A stretch of 64,000 nt of DNA from Massilia sp. CFBP 13721 (GTDB lineage Bacteria > Pseudomonadota > Gammaproteobacteria > Burkholderiales > Burkholderiaceae_D): positions 346,317 to 410,316 of the forward strand of contig NZ_JACYUY010000001.1 in the NCBI RefSeq assembly GCF_014842025.1. The letters are read 5' to 3'. Positions 44,201 to 54,228 of the stretch are shown here, piece after piece. The notes beneath the pieces were generated by a model. That model was not told the origin of the DNA. It saw only the letters and a list, made by a program, of their open reading frames with translations, and did not search any database. Both the position numbers and the translations under genes were made by a program. Each line of letters starts with the position of its first letter. Position 1 is the first letter of the stretch.

Positions 44201-44269
44201 ACGGTCTCCTCGGCATGTGGCTCCATAAGCATCGGACTCCGGTACCGGCGATTTGTTCCTTGGATGATG

Positions 44270-46060
44270 CTAGGCCCGCCTGGTGAACCCGTCGGCGCTC
44301 CACGCCTCGCTGCCGACGCCGTGGTGCACGAAGAACAGTCCGCCAGGATCGACCGCCCTCTTCACCTGCGCCAGGCGTGCGTAGTTAACGCCCCAGTAGG
44401 CGTCCTGCCAGCGCGCCTGGAAATAATCGCTTTCCGAGACATAGGTGCCGGCATCGGGTGCGGCCGTGCGCAAGGCGTCGATCCCGGCGCCGATGCGCAC
44501 CGCCGCGTGGCGCGCACGGGCCTCGTCCACTGTTGCACCCGGCATGCCGGGAAAGGCCGGGCCGCCGCCGCCCGCGATGATGGCCAGTGCAAAGGCATCG
44601 AGCACGGCCGGGTTCATCGCGGTATCGCGCGTGGCGGCCAGCGCCGCGGCCGGCGCGCCTGCCAGGCCCTTGTTGAAGTGCAGTTCCACATCCCAATGGG
44701 CGGCGGCGGCGCACAGCGCATCGACCAGCGCCCCTTGCCGCTGCGGCGCCAGCAGCGCGGCCGGCAGCCAGGTCGACTGGTAGCCATGGATGAACCAGCC
44801 TCCCTGTTCGCCGTCGCCGGTCCAGAAATGGTGGTCGGGCGAGGCGCCGGGACGTCCATCCATCGTCGTCAGGCCGGGCGCGTGCTTCTGGAAGAAAAGC
44901 GGGTCCCAGAAATGGCGTGCCGGAATCGCCATCACGGCCGGCTCGGCAAAGCTGTATTCCTTGCGGTCGCGTACCCAGGCGAAGAACGGCGCCCACGTGG
45001 CCCGCGCCTGCGCTTCGTCCAGGCCCTGGAACACCATCGACAGCTTCAGCTTCTTGCCGTCGCGCAGCGAGACCGCCTCGCCCCAGTGTTTGTTGAACAG
45101 GCTGGCGCGGTAGAAGTCGACGAAGCGCGCCAGCAGCGCGCGCAAGGCGTCGTTCGAGCTGGCCGTGATCTCGCCGAACACAGCGCCGAAAAACGCCGGC
45201 AACGCATGCGTGCGCAAGGTCAGGCGCGTGACGACGCCGAAGCTGCCGCCACCGCCGCCCTTCAAGGCCCAGAACAGGTCCGGGTTGGTGTAGGCGTTGG
45301 CGATGCGGATTGCGCCGTCGGCGGTGACGACTTCGGCTTCGATCAGGCTGGCGGCGGCCGTGCCGAACCCTTTGGAAAAACTGCCGAAGCCGCCGCCCTG
45401 CACCAGCCCGGCCACCCCGACCGTGGTGCAGCCGCCACCCTGCACATAGCGCCCGCCGCGGGTCGTCACTTCGGCATAGGCGTCGGCCCACATGGCGCCG
45501 GCGCCGACGTGCACGGCCGGCTGGGCAGATTCCTTCGGACAGCTCTGGGCAACAAAGGCGTCGATCATTTCCACCCGGTTCATCGCGCGCGTCCACACCA
45601 GCAGCGAATCGGACGCGTTCGAGGCGCCGGAGTAGCTGTGGCCGCCGCCCTTGACCACCAGGCGCAGGTTGTGGCGCCGCGCGAAGCTGACGGCGGCGGC
45701 CACGTCGGCAGCATCGCGCGCGGCCACCGCGTAGGTGCTGGCGCGCGAGGTCCAGGCATCCTGCCAGCCGCTGGTCTGGGTCAGCGCCGGGTGGTCGCCG
45801 ATGTAATACGGATTCTTGAGGCCGGCCAGCGCTTCGTTGCGCACGGCTTCGCTCTGGCCACGGGCGAAGGGCGAACTCAGGGCCAGCAGGCGGCCGCCGG
45901 TTTGGGTACGCAAGGCTTGCCACTCCTTGGCGTTCGGCCATGCGGGCGTGCCGGGACGGGCCCGGCTACGGCTTGCGCCCTTTGCGATCGCCCCAGCCGG
46001 CAGCACGCCTTGCAGCAGCGCCGTCGACATTGCTACGCCCAACAGATCCCGTCGTTTCAT
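44270..46060 (-). CDS. Exported FAD-linked oxidase with berberine-bridge (BBE) C-terminus
   Basis: 596-residue VAO/PCMH-family flavoprotein. The N-terminus MKRRDLLGVAMSTALL resembles a Tat signal. The FAD domain has VVKGGGHSYSGASN, whose His is the usual covalent FAD site, and GGGCTTVGVAGLVQGGGFGS, then FWALKGGGGGSFGVVTR. The C-terminal BBE motif is YWGVNYARLAQVKRAVDP. The bicovalent Cys common in plant enzymes is probably the Cys in QGGGCTTVG. Substrate is unknown; homologues oxidise carbohydrates or secondary metabolites. Separated from the exporter operon by 69 bp, so probably unrelated to it. Confidence 0.88.
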   Translation of the reverse strand: MKRRDLLGVAMSTALLQGVLPAGAIAKGASRSRARPGTPAWPNAKEWQALRTQTGGRLLALSSPFARGQSEAVRNEALAGLKNPYYIGDHPALTQTSGWQDAWTSRASTYAVAARDAADVAAAVSFARRHNLRLVVKGGGHSYSGASNASDSLLVWTRAMNRVEMIDAFVAQSCPKESAQPAVHVGAGAMWADAYAEVTTRGGRYVQGGGCTTVGVAGLVQGGGFGSFSKGFGTAAASLIEAEVVTADGAIRIANAYTNPDLFWALKGGGGGSFGVVTRLTLRTHALPAFFGAVFGEITASSNDALRALLARFVDFYRASLFNKHWGEAVSLRDGKKLKLSMVFQGLDEAQARATWAPFFAWVRDRKEYSFAEPAVMAIPARHFWDPLFFQKHAPGLTTMDGRPGASPDHHFWTGDGEQGGWFIHGYQSTWLPAALLAPQRQGALVDALCAAAAHWDVELHFNKGLAGAPAAALAATRDTAMNPAVLDAFALAIIAGGGGPAFPGMPGATVDEARARHAAVRIGAGIDALRTAAPDAGTYVSESDYFQARWQDAYWGVNYARLAQVKRAVDPGGLFFVHHGVGSEAWSADGFTRRA

Positions 46061-46215
46061 CGCGTCCCCTGTCTTGTTAGCGGCTTATTGGCGCCGAGTT
46101 TCTTTGAGGATAGCAATTTTGCAAGCGCGGGACAAAGGATATTTGGCTCGACCCGGCTTGGCCCGCCGTGGCGCGATCTGCCACAATATGCCCGGCCCTT
46201 CCTCTACCGAACAAT

Positions 46216-46590
46216 ATGTACGCCGAACTGAACCGCGCCTCGATCGCCACCCTGGTCAACGATTTTTATACCGACATCCGCCAGGAAGCCCTGCTGGCGC
46301 CCATCTTCAACGGCGCCATCGGCGGCAATTGGGAACCGCACCTGGCACGCATGGTCGATTTCTGGTGCTCGGTGATGCTGGCCAGCGGCGAGTTCAAGGG
46401 TGACGTGTATGGTAAGCACATGCAGATCCAGGGCGTCGAGATCGAGCACTTCCGGCGCTGGCTGGGGCTGTTCGAGGCGCATGCGCGGCGGCTGTTTCAG
46501 CCGGCGGTGGCGGATGAGTTCATGGCCGCGGCGCGGCGGATTGCGGCGAGTTTGCAGTATGGGTATTTTGGGCGGGTTGAGGTGACTTGA
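46216..46590 (+). CDS. Group III truncated haemoglobin
   Basis: 124-residue haem protein of the 2/2 globin fold, group III (Ctb-like), which usually handles O2, NO or redox stress. Features are LVNDFYTDIRQEALLAPIFN in the A/B helices, NWEPHLARMVDFWCSVML around the distal side, and the proximal-His region GDVYGKHMQIQG. The ATG at 46216 is the first that gives the family N-terminus. The last 71 bp overlap the 3' end of the convergent oxidoreductase gene. It stands alone on the plus strand. Confidence 0.88.
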   Translation: MYAELNRASIATLVNDFYTDIRQEALLAPIFNGAIGGNWEPHLARMVDFWCSVMLASGEFKGDVYGKHMQIQGVEIEHFRRWLGLFEAHARRLFQPAVADEFMAAARRIAASLQYGYFGRVEVT

Positions 46591-48190
46591 AGCCGTTGCG
46601 CCTGCTGAAGTCTTTTAACACCTCACGGGCCGCATTGTGCCCCGGCGCCCCGGTCACGCCCCCGCCCGGGTGCGTTCCCGAGCCGCAGGTGTACAGTCCC
46701 GCCACCGGCCCGCGGTAGTCCGCATGCCCGAGCATCGGCCGCGCCGCGAACAGCTGGTCGAGCCCGAGCGCGCCGTGGAAGATGTCGCCGCCGACCAGGC
46801 CGAAGGTGCGTTCCAGGTCGAGCGGGCTCATGATCTGGCGGCCGAGCACCGAACGCTTGAAGTTGGGCGCGTGGCGGTCGACGGTATCAATCATCAGGTC
46901 GGCCACGTGTTCGCGGTGCGCGTCCCAGTTCGCGCCGTCGGGTAGCTGCGGCGCGACGTGCTGGCAGAACAGGCTGGCCACGTGCCCGTTCGGCGGCGCC
47001 AGCGAGGGGTCAAGCGTCGAGGGAATCAGCATCTCGACGATCGGTTCGCGCGACCAGCCGAACGCGCGCGCATCGTGGTAGGCGCGCTCCATGTACCCCA
47101 GGCTGGGCGCGATGATGATGCCGCTGCCGTGGTGCTCGGCCGCTTCCTTGCCGGGCAGGCAGCTGAAACTCGGCAGCTCAGCCAGCGCGACGTTCATGCG
47201 GAAGGTGCCGGAACCGCAGCGCCAGGCCCCCATGCGGCGCAGGAAATCGCTTGAGAGCGCGGCGGGATCGACCAGCTTCGTGTACAGCAGGCGCGGGTTC
47301 AGGTTCGACACGACCGCGCGTGCATCGAGCCGTTCGCCCCTGGCGGTGACGACGCCGGCCGCCCGCCCCGCCGCCAGCAGCACTTCGCGCACCGCGCAAC
47401 CGGTACGGATCTCGACACCCAGGCCTTCCGCCGCCTTGGCCATCGCCTGCGTGATCGCGCCCATGCCGCCGATGGCGTGGCCCCAGGCGCCCTTCTTGCC
47501 ATTGACCTCGCCGAACACGTGGTGCAGCAGCACGTAGGCCGAGCCCGGCGAATATGGACTGGCGTAGTTGCCGACGATGCTGTCGAAGCCGTAGGCCGCC
47601 TTGATGGGCGCGCTCTCGAACCAGCCGTCGAGGTAGTCGCCGGCCGATTTGGTGAACAGGTCGAGCAGTTCGCGCTGCGCGGAGAGCGGCAGCTTGCGCA
47701 TGCGGTTGCCCAGCTTGCCGGCCTTGATCAGTTCGGGCAGCGCGCCGAGCCAGCCGCCGTCGGTCCGGTTCGGCGGGGTCTGCAGCACCAGGTCGCGCAG
47801 CAGGTCGGCCGCCGCGTCCAGATTCTGGCTGTAGGCGTCGAGCCGGTCGGCGTCGCGCTGCGAGAATTTCGCCACCTCGGCATGGGTCTTGCCGGCGCCG
47901 ACCTTCAGGTAGCGGCCGTCTTCCAGCGGCAGGAAATTCGACAGTGGCCGCTCGACGATGCGCAGGCCGTGCGCGCCCAGGTTCATGTCGGCGATCACCC
48001 TGGGGTTGAGCAGCGAGACCGTGTAGGCGGCGACCGAGTTGCGAAAGCCGGGGTGGAATTCTTCGGTCACCGCAGCGCCGCCGACGACATCGCGCGCTTC
48101 CAGCACCGTCACCTTCAAGCCGGCGCGGGCTAGGTAAAAAGCGCAGACCAGGCCGTTGTGGCCGCCGCCGATGATGATCGCATCGCGCAT
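46520..48190 (-). CDS. Phytoene-dehydrogenase-like FAD/NAD(P)-binding oxidoreductase
   Basis: 556-residue flavoprotein of the CrtI/pyridine nucleotide-disulphide superfamily. The N-terminal Rossmann motif AIIIGGGHNGLVCAFYLARA is followed by the FAD-ribose acid in VTVLEARDVVGGAAV. GGMGAITQAMAKAAEGLGVE and the C-terminal LYTCGSGTHPGGGVTGAPGH complete the pattern. No carotenoid genes are nearby and the family is broad (PYROXD2-like), so the substrate is unknown. I chose the start at 48190 because GAGGAG lies 7 nt upstream; an ATG at 48196 sits too close to that site. The last ~25 residues, overlapping the globin gene, look non-conserved. Confidence 0.87.
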   Translation of the reverse strand: MRDAIIIGGGHNGLVCAFYLARAGLKVTVLEARDVVGGAAVTEEFHPGFRNSVAAYTVSLLNPRVIADMNLGAHGLRIVERPLSNFLPLEDGRYLKVGAGKTHAEVAKFSQRDADRLDAYSQNLDAAADLLRDLVLQTPPNRTDGGWLGALPELIKAGKLGNRMRKLPLSAQRELLDLFTKSAGDYLDGWFESAPIKAAYGFDSIVGNYASPYSPGSAYVLLHHVFGEVNGKKGAWGHAIGGMGAITQAMAKAAEGLGVEIRTGCAVREVLLAAGRAAGVVTARGERLDARAVVSNLNPRLLYTKLVDPAALSSDFLRRMGAWRCGSGTFRMNVALAELPSFSCLPGKEAAEHHGSGIIIAPSLGYMERAYHDARAFGWSREPIVEMLIPSTLDPSLAPPNGHVASLFCQHVAPQLPDGANWDAHREHVADLMIDTVDRHAPNFKRSVLGRQIMSPLDLERTFGLVGGDIFHGALGLDQLFAARPMLGHADYRGPVAGLYTCGSGTHPGGGVTGAPGHNAAREVLKDFSRRNGFKSPQPAQNTHTANSPQSAAPRP

Positions 48191-48275
48191 CCGCATTCTC
48201 CTCGAGGGCACAGGGACATTGTCTGCTACTCCGGCAAAAAGCGCACCTGCCAACATCGTGAGGTATCGTCGCCGC

Positions 48276-49235
48276 TCAGCTCGACGGCGCCGGCTGCGCC
48301 CCACTGCTCGGCCCCGCCGTCACCGGTCGCCCATCCTGCCAATCCAGCCGATCGATGCACATGCGCCGCGTGGTCTGTGCCACGTCCCAGGCGTGGTACA
48401 CGATCCAGGTCTCGCTGCCGTCGGGCGAAGTCGTGAACGAGTTGTGGCCGGGCCCGATGACGGCGCCCGGACGGCTGCGCATCACCAGCGCCTCTTGTCC
48501 GCCATCGGGACTGCGGTAGGGCCCGAGCGGATGCTCGGCCACCACATAGCTGATGCCGTAGTTCTCGCGCTCCCAGGCGCCGCCGCTGTAGAAGCAGAAA
48601 ACCTGGCCGCCGTACACCTGCACGAAGGCGCCCTCCACCGTGTGCCAGTCGTAGACGCCGCCGTACATCGGCCGCTCCTTGCGGAACACGTGCCAGTCCT
48701 GGTGCGGACGCACCACCACCCGCGGCTCGCCTGCCAGCGTGCACATGTCGAGCAGGCGGTCGACCACGATGCCGGTGCCGACGCGGTGCTCGCCCTCGGC
48801 TTCGAGGAAGTCGACGCAGTAGAACAGGTACCACTGGCCGTCGATGTGCCGGTACGGGTGGGCGTCGATCGAGAACGACTGATCGGGCACCAGGATGCCG
48901 CCGCTGTCGGCGAACGGGCCGGCGGGATGGTCGCTGACGGCCACGCGCAATTGCTGGTCGGTGCCTTCGGATGCGGAGCCGGACGAGTAGTACATGTAGA
49001 AGCGGCCGTCGTGGAAGGCCACTTCGGGCGCCCAGTAGTGTTCGGCGCCGTTCGGCATCAGCGCGTGGCCGAGCGGCTCCCAGTCGACCAGGTCGGTCGA
49101 GCGCAGCACCGGGATCTGGCGGCCATCGGCGCCGCCGGGCGCGGTGCCGTAGGCATAATAGGCGCCCTCGTGTTTCAGCACGAAGGGATCGGCCATGGTG
49201 TCCGGGTAGACCGGGTTCTGGTAGGTGCGCTGCAT
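48276..49235 (-). CDS. Glycoside hydrolase family 43 enzyme (no signal peptide)
   Basis: 319 residues, five-bladed beta-propeller hydrolase, probably arabinofuranosidase/arabinanase or xylosidase. The catalytic base is the Asp in MADPFVLKHEG. The pKa-setting Asp is in FSIDAHPYRH and the probable acid Glu in TVEGAFVQVYGG. WAPEVAFHDGRFYMYYSSG is also typical. No signal peptide is visible, so it should act in the cytoplasm on imported oligosaccharides. It lies 71 bp after the TonB receptor gene and is the last gene of the sugar locus. Substrate specificity within GH43 cannot be fixed by eye. Confidence 0.85.
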   Translation of the reverse strand: MQRTYQNPVYPDTMADPFVLKHEGAYYAYGTAPGGADGRQIPVLRSTDLVDWEPLGHALMPNGAEHYWAPEVAFHDGRFYMYYSSGSASEGTDQQLRVAVSDHPAGPFADSGGILVPDQSFSIDAHPYRHIDGQWYLFYCVDFLEAEGEHRVGTGIVVDRLLDMCTLAGEPRVVVRPHQDWHVFRKERPMYGGVYDWHTVEGAFVQVYGGQVFCFYSGGAWERENYGISYVVAEHPLGPYRSPDGGQEALVMRSRPGAVIGPGHNSFTTSPDGSETWIVYHAWDVAQTTRRMCIDRLDWQDGRPVTAGPSSGAQPAPSS

Positions 49236-49250
49236 TGTCTCTCCTGAAAA

Positions 49251-49277
49251 CGAAAACCGCCCGCGCGTGCGGGCGGC
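49251..49277 (-). terminator. Rho-independent terminator after the TonB receptor gene
   Basis: On the minus strand CCGCCCGC / GCGGGCGG with a 4-nt loop (49257-49276) is followed by TTTTCGTTTT. It ends the receptor transcript 31 bp after the stop and just before the GH43 gene. Confidence 0.85.
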
Positions 49278-49306
49278 TTGCTGTTACGTCTGTATCTGCA
49301 TCCGCC

Positions 49307-52072
49307 TTACATCTTGTAGCGCAAACTGACGCCATAGGTGGTCGGGTTGTAGCGGATATCGCGCGGCTGGTAAGGCCCGAGCGAACTCTCGAACTTCTCG
49401 CGGGTCAGGTTGATCGCGTCCAGGTGCAACGACAGGTTGGGCGTCAATTCGTAGCCGACGGAGAGGTCCACGAAGGTAGCGCCCTTCACCACCCGGTCCT
49501 GGTTGAATGGTGGCTCGGCGATCTGCTCGACGTAGTCGCCACGGCGGGTCGCAGCCAGGCGGCCGGTGATGCCATTCCCTTCATACAGCAGCGCCAGGTT
49601 CACGTTCTTCTTTGCCACGCCGACGAGCTGGGTCTTGCTGAAGACGTTGCTGCCGAAGGTGGTCCGGGTCTCGTTCTCGCCGTCGATCCAGGTGTAGTTG
49701 AACTGTGCTCCGAAGCCGCTCCACGGGCCTGGCAGGAAGTCGAAGAACTTCTGGATGCCGAATTCGGCGCCGCGCAGCATGCCCTTGCCCGAATTCTGCG
49801 GACGCGAGACGCGGTAGGTGATGCCGTTGATCACTTCGTCCTGGGTGAAGTTCTGCAGGTAGCCGTCGATGTCGCGGTGGAACAGCGCAATCTGGGCGTA
49901 GCCGTTCTTCGCGAAATAGTACTCGAGAGTGGCGTCGAGGTTGGTCGAACGGGTCGGCTCGAGGTCCGGGTTGCCGGAACTGCCGCTGCCCGGGTTATTC
50001 ACGGTGGGCGGCACCAGCGACAGCGCCGGATTGAGCTCGCGGAAGCCCGGACGGGCAATCGTCTTGCCTGCCGACAGGTGCGACTGCCAGGCGTCCGTCC
50101 AGCCGACCACCGCCGAGATGCTCGGTAGTACGTTCGTCTCGGAGGTCGACAGGTCGACGTTCGAGATCACGTCGCCGATCCGGTTCTGGCCGCGCAGCTC
50201 GCGGTTCACGCGCACCACGCGCGCGCCCGCTTCGCCGCTGACGTCGATGCCGGCCACCTTGGTCTTCCAGCGGCCCGACAGGTACAGGGTTGCGCTGCGT
50301 TCGGTCTGGTCGAACAGGCGCGTCGGGTCGTCCGGCAGGCGGCCGCTCGGCAGGCCGTAGGCGTTGCGCACGACGTCGGCGTTATCGAGCAGGTAGTCGG
50401 ACGAAGGCGTGACCCATGGGCCGCCGAGGCGGTCCAGGCCGGGCACCAGCTGCTGGAAGGACGGGCCGAACAGGCCTACCGGCGTCGGGCGCACGGCGGT
50501 ATTGAAATCGGTCGGACGGTCGGCGCCGTGGTAGCTGGCCTTGCGTGAGGACAGGCGCACGCCGCCCAGGATGGCGGAGAACAGGCCGTCGCCGCCCAGG
50601 CGGTAGGTGCCGTCCGAACGCCACTGGAACTGGCTGCCGGCCTGCTCGTTCCAGTTCTGCACCATGCCGCGCAGGACGAACTGGCTCGGGTCGCGCAGGG
50701 CGTTGAGGCTGCCCGGCGTGCTGACCGAGGTGTAGCCGCCATGGCCGTCGGCCCCATAGGCGAAGACGCTGGAGCTGGCGTTCGGGACCTGCTGGTCGAC
50801 GATGATGGTGTCGTTGACGAACTTGGAACGGGTGTAGCCGAGCGACGAATTGACCGTCAGCGGACCGTTCGCGTAGCGCAGGCCGAGATTGAGGTAATGG
50901 GTCGTGGTGCGCTCGTCCTGGCCCCAGGTGCTCGTCGCCGTGTAGGGGTCGAAGTCGTAGGGGCCGACGTCGAAGCGCGCCGCCGGCGCATTGGCCGACA
51001 GGATCGGGCAGATTACGCCCATCGGCGTGTTGCAATGGCTGCCCTGGGGCGCCAGCACCACGTTCGTCAGGCGCGGCGCCCAGGTGACGATGTTGAGGAT
51101 GTAGTTGACCGCGTTGCGGCCCTGATAGCCCATGCCGAGGTATTGGGCGCTGGCCTGGAGCTGTGGGCTGATCTTCCACTGGAAGGCGCCGTGTACGCTC
51201 TGGCGCTCGCGCTTGCCGCTGTTGTAGATGCCGCCGATGTTGGGCAGTTGGCCCAGCACTTCGCCGGGGGCGGTGGCGAAGGGTGGGCGGTCTCCAAGGC
51301 GGGTCGCGGTGCCGTCCGGGCGCACCGAAAACACGTTGGTCGGGCGGTCGACCCACTGCACCGGATAGGCCCAGTTTTCGCGGTTGACGGCGACGTCGAA
51401 CAGCGCACCCATCTCGCCGACGCTTGTGTTCCAGCGGTTCGAGACGAGGAAGCCGCCGCCGGGATTGTGCCGGTCCTTGGTGGCGCTGCTGCCGTTGGTC
51501 TTCTGGAAGCGGTCCTCGATGTAGCCGGTGGCGGTGAAGCCCTTTGCGTCGAAGGGCGAGCGCAGGCGGATGTTGACGGCGCCGGCGATGCCGCCCTCGA
51601 ACTGGTTGGCGGTGGCCGACTTGTAAACTTCCATGCCGCCGATCGACTGCACCGGCAAGTCCTGGTAGGACAGGCGGCGCCCGGCGGCGGTGAAGATTTC
51701 GTTGCCGTCGATGGTAGTGGTGACGTCTGGCAGGCCGCGAATGATGACGGTATCGGTCTGGCCCCGATCGCGCCCGACCTGCACGCCGGCCACGCGCTGC
51801 AAGGCGTCGCCGGCCTGGCGGTCGGGGAACTTGCCGATGTCGTCGGCGTTGATGGCGTCGACCACCTGCACCGCGTCGCGCTTGATCGCTTCCGCCGAAC
51901 GCAGGCTCTGGCGCAGGCCGGTGACCTGCACCACCGCCGGTGCCTGCCCGGCAGCTTCAGTGGCCGCCGTCGCGTCCGGGGTGGTTTCCGTGGTCTGGGC
52001 GAACGCCGGCGCCCCGTAGGCCGTCATCAGCATGATGGCGGCGCAGATCGGCTTGACTTTCAGTCGTGTCAT
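49307..52072 (-). CDS. TonB-dependent outer-membrane receptor for carbohydrates
   Basis: 921-residue receptor with signal peptide (~1-26, ends PAFA). The plug domain (~55-170) has DAVQVVDAINADDIGKFPDR, then QAGDALQRVAGVQVGRDRGQ and VIIRGLPDVTTTIDGNEIFT. This is the Xanthomonas/Caulobacter-type TonB receptor subfamily used for glycan uptake. A 22-strand barrel follows, and the protein ends NPTTYGVSLRYKM with a near-terminal aromatic. It lies between the sugar ABC transporter genes and a GH43 gene, so it probably imports the same oligosaccharide across the outer membrane. No N-terminal secretin/STN domain is present, so it is not a transcription-signalling type. Confidence 0.92.
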   Translation of the reverse strand: MTRLKVKPICAAIMLMTAYGAPAFAQTTETTPDATAATEAAGQAPAVVQVTGLRQSLRSAEAIKRDAVQVVDAINADDIGKFPDRQAGDALQRVAGVQVGRDRGQTDTVIIRGLPDVTTTIDGNEIFTAAGRRLSYQDLPVQSIGGMEVYKSATANQFEGGIAGAVNIRLRSPFDAKGFTATGYIEDRFQKTNGSSATKDRHNPGGGFLVSNRWNTSVGEMGALFDVAVNRENWAYPVQWVDRPTNVFSVRPDGTATRLGDRPPFATAPGEVLGQLPNIGGIYNSGKRERQSVHGAFQWKISPQLQASAQYLGMGYQGRNAVNYILNIVTWAPRLTNVVLAPQGSHCNTPMGVICPILSANAPAARFDVGPYDFDPYTATSTWGQDERTTTHYLNLGLRYANGPLTVNSSLGYTRSKFVNDTIIVDQQVPNASSSVFAYGADGHGGYTSVSTPGSLNALRDPSQFVLRGMVQNWNEQAGSQFQWRSDGTYRLGGDGLFSAILGGVRLSSRKASYHGADRPTDFNTAVRPTPVGLFGPSFQQLVPGLDRLGGPWVTPSSDYLLDNADVVRNAYGLPSGRLPDDPTRLFDQTERSATLYLSGRWKTKVAGIDVSGEAGARVVRVNRELRGQNRIGDVISNVDLSTSETNVLPSISAVVGWTDAWQSHLSAGKTIARPGFRELNPALSLVPPTVNNPGSGSSGNPDLEPTRSTNLDATLEYYFAKNGYAQIALFHRDIDGYLQNFTQDEVINGITYRVSRPQNSGKGMLRGAEFGIQKFFDFLPGPWSGFGAQFNYTWIDGENETRTTFGSNVFSKTQLVGVAKKNVNLALLYEGNGITGRLAATRRGDYVEQIAEPPFNQDRVVKGATFVDLSVGYELTPNLSLHLDAINLTREKFESSLGPYQPRDIRYNPTTYGVSLRYKM

Positions 52073-52232
52073 GCATGTCTCCTGAATATTATAAGAAGGT
52101 GGTCACCCGCCTGCCGGTCAATGCCGGCTTGGGCCGTTACACATATTAAGAGAGCAACAGATCCGTCACCAATAACGAAACGCGCAAGAGCTATCCGAAA
52201 TCGTCATGGCATGCAGGGTCATGCCTGGAGTG
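52073..52232. other. Short gap upstream of the TonB receptor
   Basis: This 160-bp gap between the ABC ATPase gene and the receptor start presumably carries the receptor promoter. I see no distinctive operator. Confidence 0.3.
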
Positions 52233-53375
52233 TCAAGCTTGGGACAGCGGCGCCGCCGTGCTCTCGACCCATCCGGGCGCGAACACCTCGCCCTCCGCGT
52301 CGAACAGGAAGGCGCGCGTGGCCGGGAACACCAGCTCGACCCGGCTGCCCGGACGCGGCGGCGCGGTATCGGCATCGCATTTCACCGCCACCATGTCGCC
52401 GGCTTCGACGCCGTCGACGTGGGCATACACCAGGGTCACGTCGCCCAGGTACTCGACCAGGGCGACGATGGCGCCGATGGCGCCATCGTGCCCGCCGGCG
52501 CGGCCGATCTGCAGGTGTTCGGGCCGGATACCAAGGGTGACGCGCGCACCCGCCTGCGCACGCGCGACGTCGGCCGCCACTTGCACCTGCGCGCCGCCCG
52601 CCAGCAGCACGGCGGTGCTGCGCCCGGACTGCCCGGCCAGCGTGGCTTCGAAAAAATTCATGCGCGGCGAACCGAGGAAGCCGGCGACGAACTTGTTGGC
52701 CGGGCGTTCGTAGAGGTCGAAGGGGGTGCCGACCTGCTCGATGCGCCCTCCGTTCAGGACCACGATCCTCGTGCCCAGGGTCATCGCCTCGACCTGGTCG
52801 TGTGTCACGTAGATCATGGTGCTTTTCAGCTCGCGGTGCAGGCGCGCCAGCTCGACGCGGGTCTGGCCGCGCAGCGCGGCGTCGAGGTTCGACAGCGGCT
52901 CGTCGAACAGGAAGACTTCGGGTTTGCGCACGATGGCGCGCCCGATCGCCACGCGCTGGCGCTGGCCGCCGGACAGGGCCTTGGGTTTACGATCGAGCAG
53001 GTGCCCGATCTGCAGGATCTCGGCGGCGCGCCCTACCCGCTCGGCGATCTCCGCCTTCGGCACCTTGGCCAGCTTCAGCGCGAAGCCCATGTTGTCGAAC
53101 ACGCTCATGTGCGGATACAGCGCATAGCTCTGGAACACCATGGCGATGCCGCGCCGTGCCGGTTCGATCGTATTGCTGACGCGCCCACCGATTTCGAGCG
53201 TGCCGTCGCTGATGTCTTCCAGGCCGGCGATGATGCGCAGCAGGGTCGACTTGCCGCAGCCCGAGGGGCCGACGAAGACGACGAATTCGCCGTCGGCGAT
53301 GTCGAGGTCGATGCCCTTGAGGACGCTGTTGTTGTCGTACTGCTTTTTGATGCCGCGAAGGCTGACCGATGCCAT
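52233..53375 (-). CDS. Sugar ABC transporter ATP-binding protein (MalK/UgpC/MsmX type)
   Basis: 380 residues. The nucleotide-binding domain has Walker [11 protein letters not shown]-loop [12 protein letters not shown], signature [15 protein letters not shown] and Walker [14 protein letters not shown]. The C-terminal regulatory OB-type domain (~235-380) has [29 protein letters not shown] and [10 protein letters not shown], as in MalK-type ATPases. It energises the two permeases encoded upstream (53395-55139). The gene ends the four-gene ABC operon, 19 bp after the MalG-type permease. Confidence 0.93.
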   Translation of the reverse strand: MASVSLRGIKKQYDNNSVLKGIDLDIADGEFVVFVGPSGCGKSTLLRIIAGLEDISDGTLEIGGRVSNTIEPARRGIAMVFQSYALYPHMSVFDNMGFALKLAKVPKAEIAERVGRAAEILQIGHLLDRKPKALSGGQRQRVAIGRAIVRKPEVFLFDEPLSNLDAALRGQTRVELARLHRELKSTMIYVTHDQVEAMTLGTRIVVLNGGRIEQVGTPFDLYERPANKFVAGFLGSPRMNFFEATLAGQSGRSTAVLLAGGAQVQVAADVARAQAGARVTLGIRPEHLQIGRAGGHDGAIGAIVALVEYLGDVTLVYAHVDGVEAGDMVAVKCDADTAPPRPGSRVELVFPATRAFLFDAEGEVFAPGWVESTAAPLSQA

Positions 53376-53394
53376 GTATCTTGCTCCTGAATAG

Positions 53395-54228
53395 TTAGCC
53401 TTTGAGTCCGCTCGCGGCGAGGAAACCCTGTGTCACGCGGCGCTGGAATACCACATAGGCCAGGCCCACGGGCAGTGCGCCGATCAGCGCCGCCGCCATC
53501 AGCTGCGCATAGCGCACGCCAAAGGCGTCGTAGGTTTGCGTGAGGCCGAGCGGGATCGTCATCATGTCGTTCGAGGTGACGATGATGAAGGGCCAGAGGA
53601 AGTTGTTCCACGCCCCGATGAAGGTCACGATCGCCATCGCCCACACGATGTTGCCGGATAAAGGCAGGTAGACGCTCCACAGCACCCGCAGCGGGTTGGC
53701 GCCGTCCACGACGGCGGCCTCGCGGAAGTCCGCCGGGATCCCGTCGAAGAACTGCTTGAACACGTAGATCACGACCGGCGACACCACCTGCGGCAGCACC
53801 AGCCCGGCGTAGCTGTTGATCATGCCGAGTTGGTGCATGGTGCGAAACAGCGGCACCAGCAAGGCCTCGAACGGCAGCAGGAAGGCAAGCATCGCGAGGG
53901 CGAACAGGACGCCGCGCCCGCGAAAGCGCAGCTGCGAGAACGCGTAGGCCGCGCCCAGGCTGATCGCCATCGTCACGACGGTCACCAGCAGCGACACCAG
54001 TGCGCTGTTGAACAGCCAGCGCGGCAGGTTGCCGGCGCTGAGCGTCTTGCGGAACGCGTCCAGGGTCCAGACCTGGGGCAGCCAGTGGAAGGTGGCGGAC
54101 ACCGTTTCGTGTTCGGGGCGCAGCGCGGTGGACACCGCCCACAGCAGCGGGAAGGCCCACAGCGCGGCCAGCAGCACGGCGCAGGAGACGGCGGCGATGC
54201 TCCACCAGAGTTGGGAACGATGCTTCAC
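53395..54228 (-). CDS. Sugar ABC transporter permease, MalG type
   Basis: 277-residue inner-membrane protein with six predicted helices. The ATPase-contact EAA loop reads [20 protein letters not shown], and the protein starts with a typical membrane helix (~10-32). It ends in [11 protein letters not shown], the usual MalG-type C-terminus. The 5' end overlaps the MalF-type permease gene by 4 bp, indicating translational coupling. Confidence 0.93.
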   Translation of the reverse strand: MKHRSQLWWSIAAVSCAVLLAALWAFPLLWAVSTALRPEHETVSATFHWLPQVWTLDAFRKTLSAGNLPRWLFNSALVSLLVTVVTMAISLGAAYAFSQLRFRGRGVLFALAMLAFLLPFEALLVPLFRTMHQLGMINSYAGLVLPQVVSPVVIYVFKQFFDGIPADFREAAVVDGANPLRVLWSVYLPLSGNIVWAMAIVTFIGAWNNFLWPFIIVTSNDMMTIPLGLTQTYDAFGVRYAQLMAAALIGALPVGLAYVVFQRRVTQGFLAASGLKG

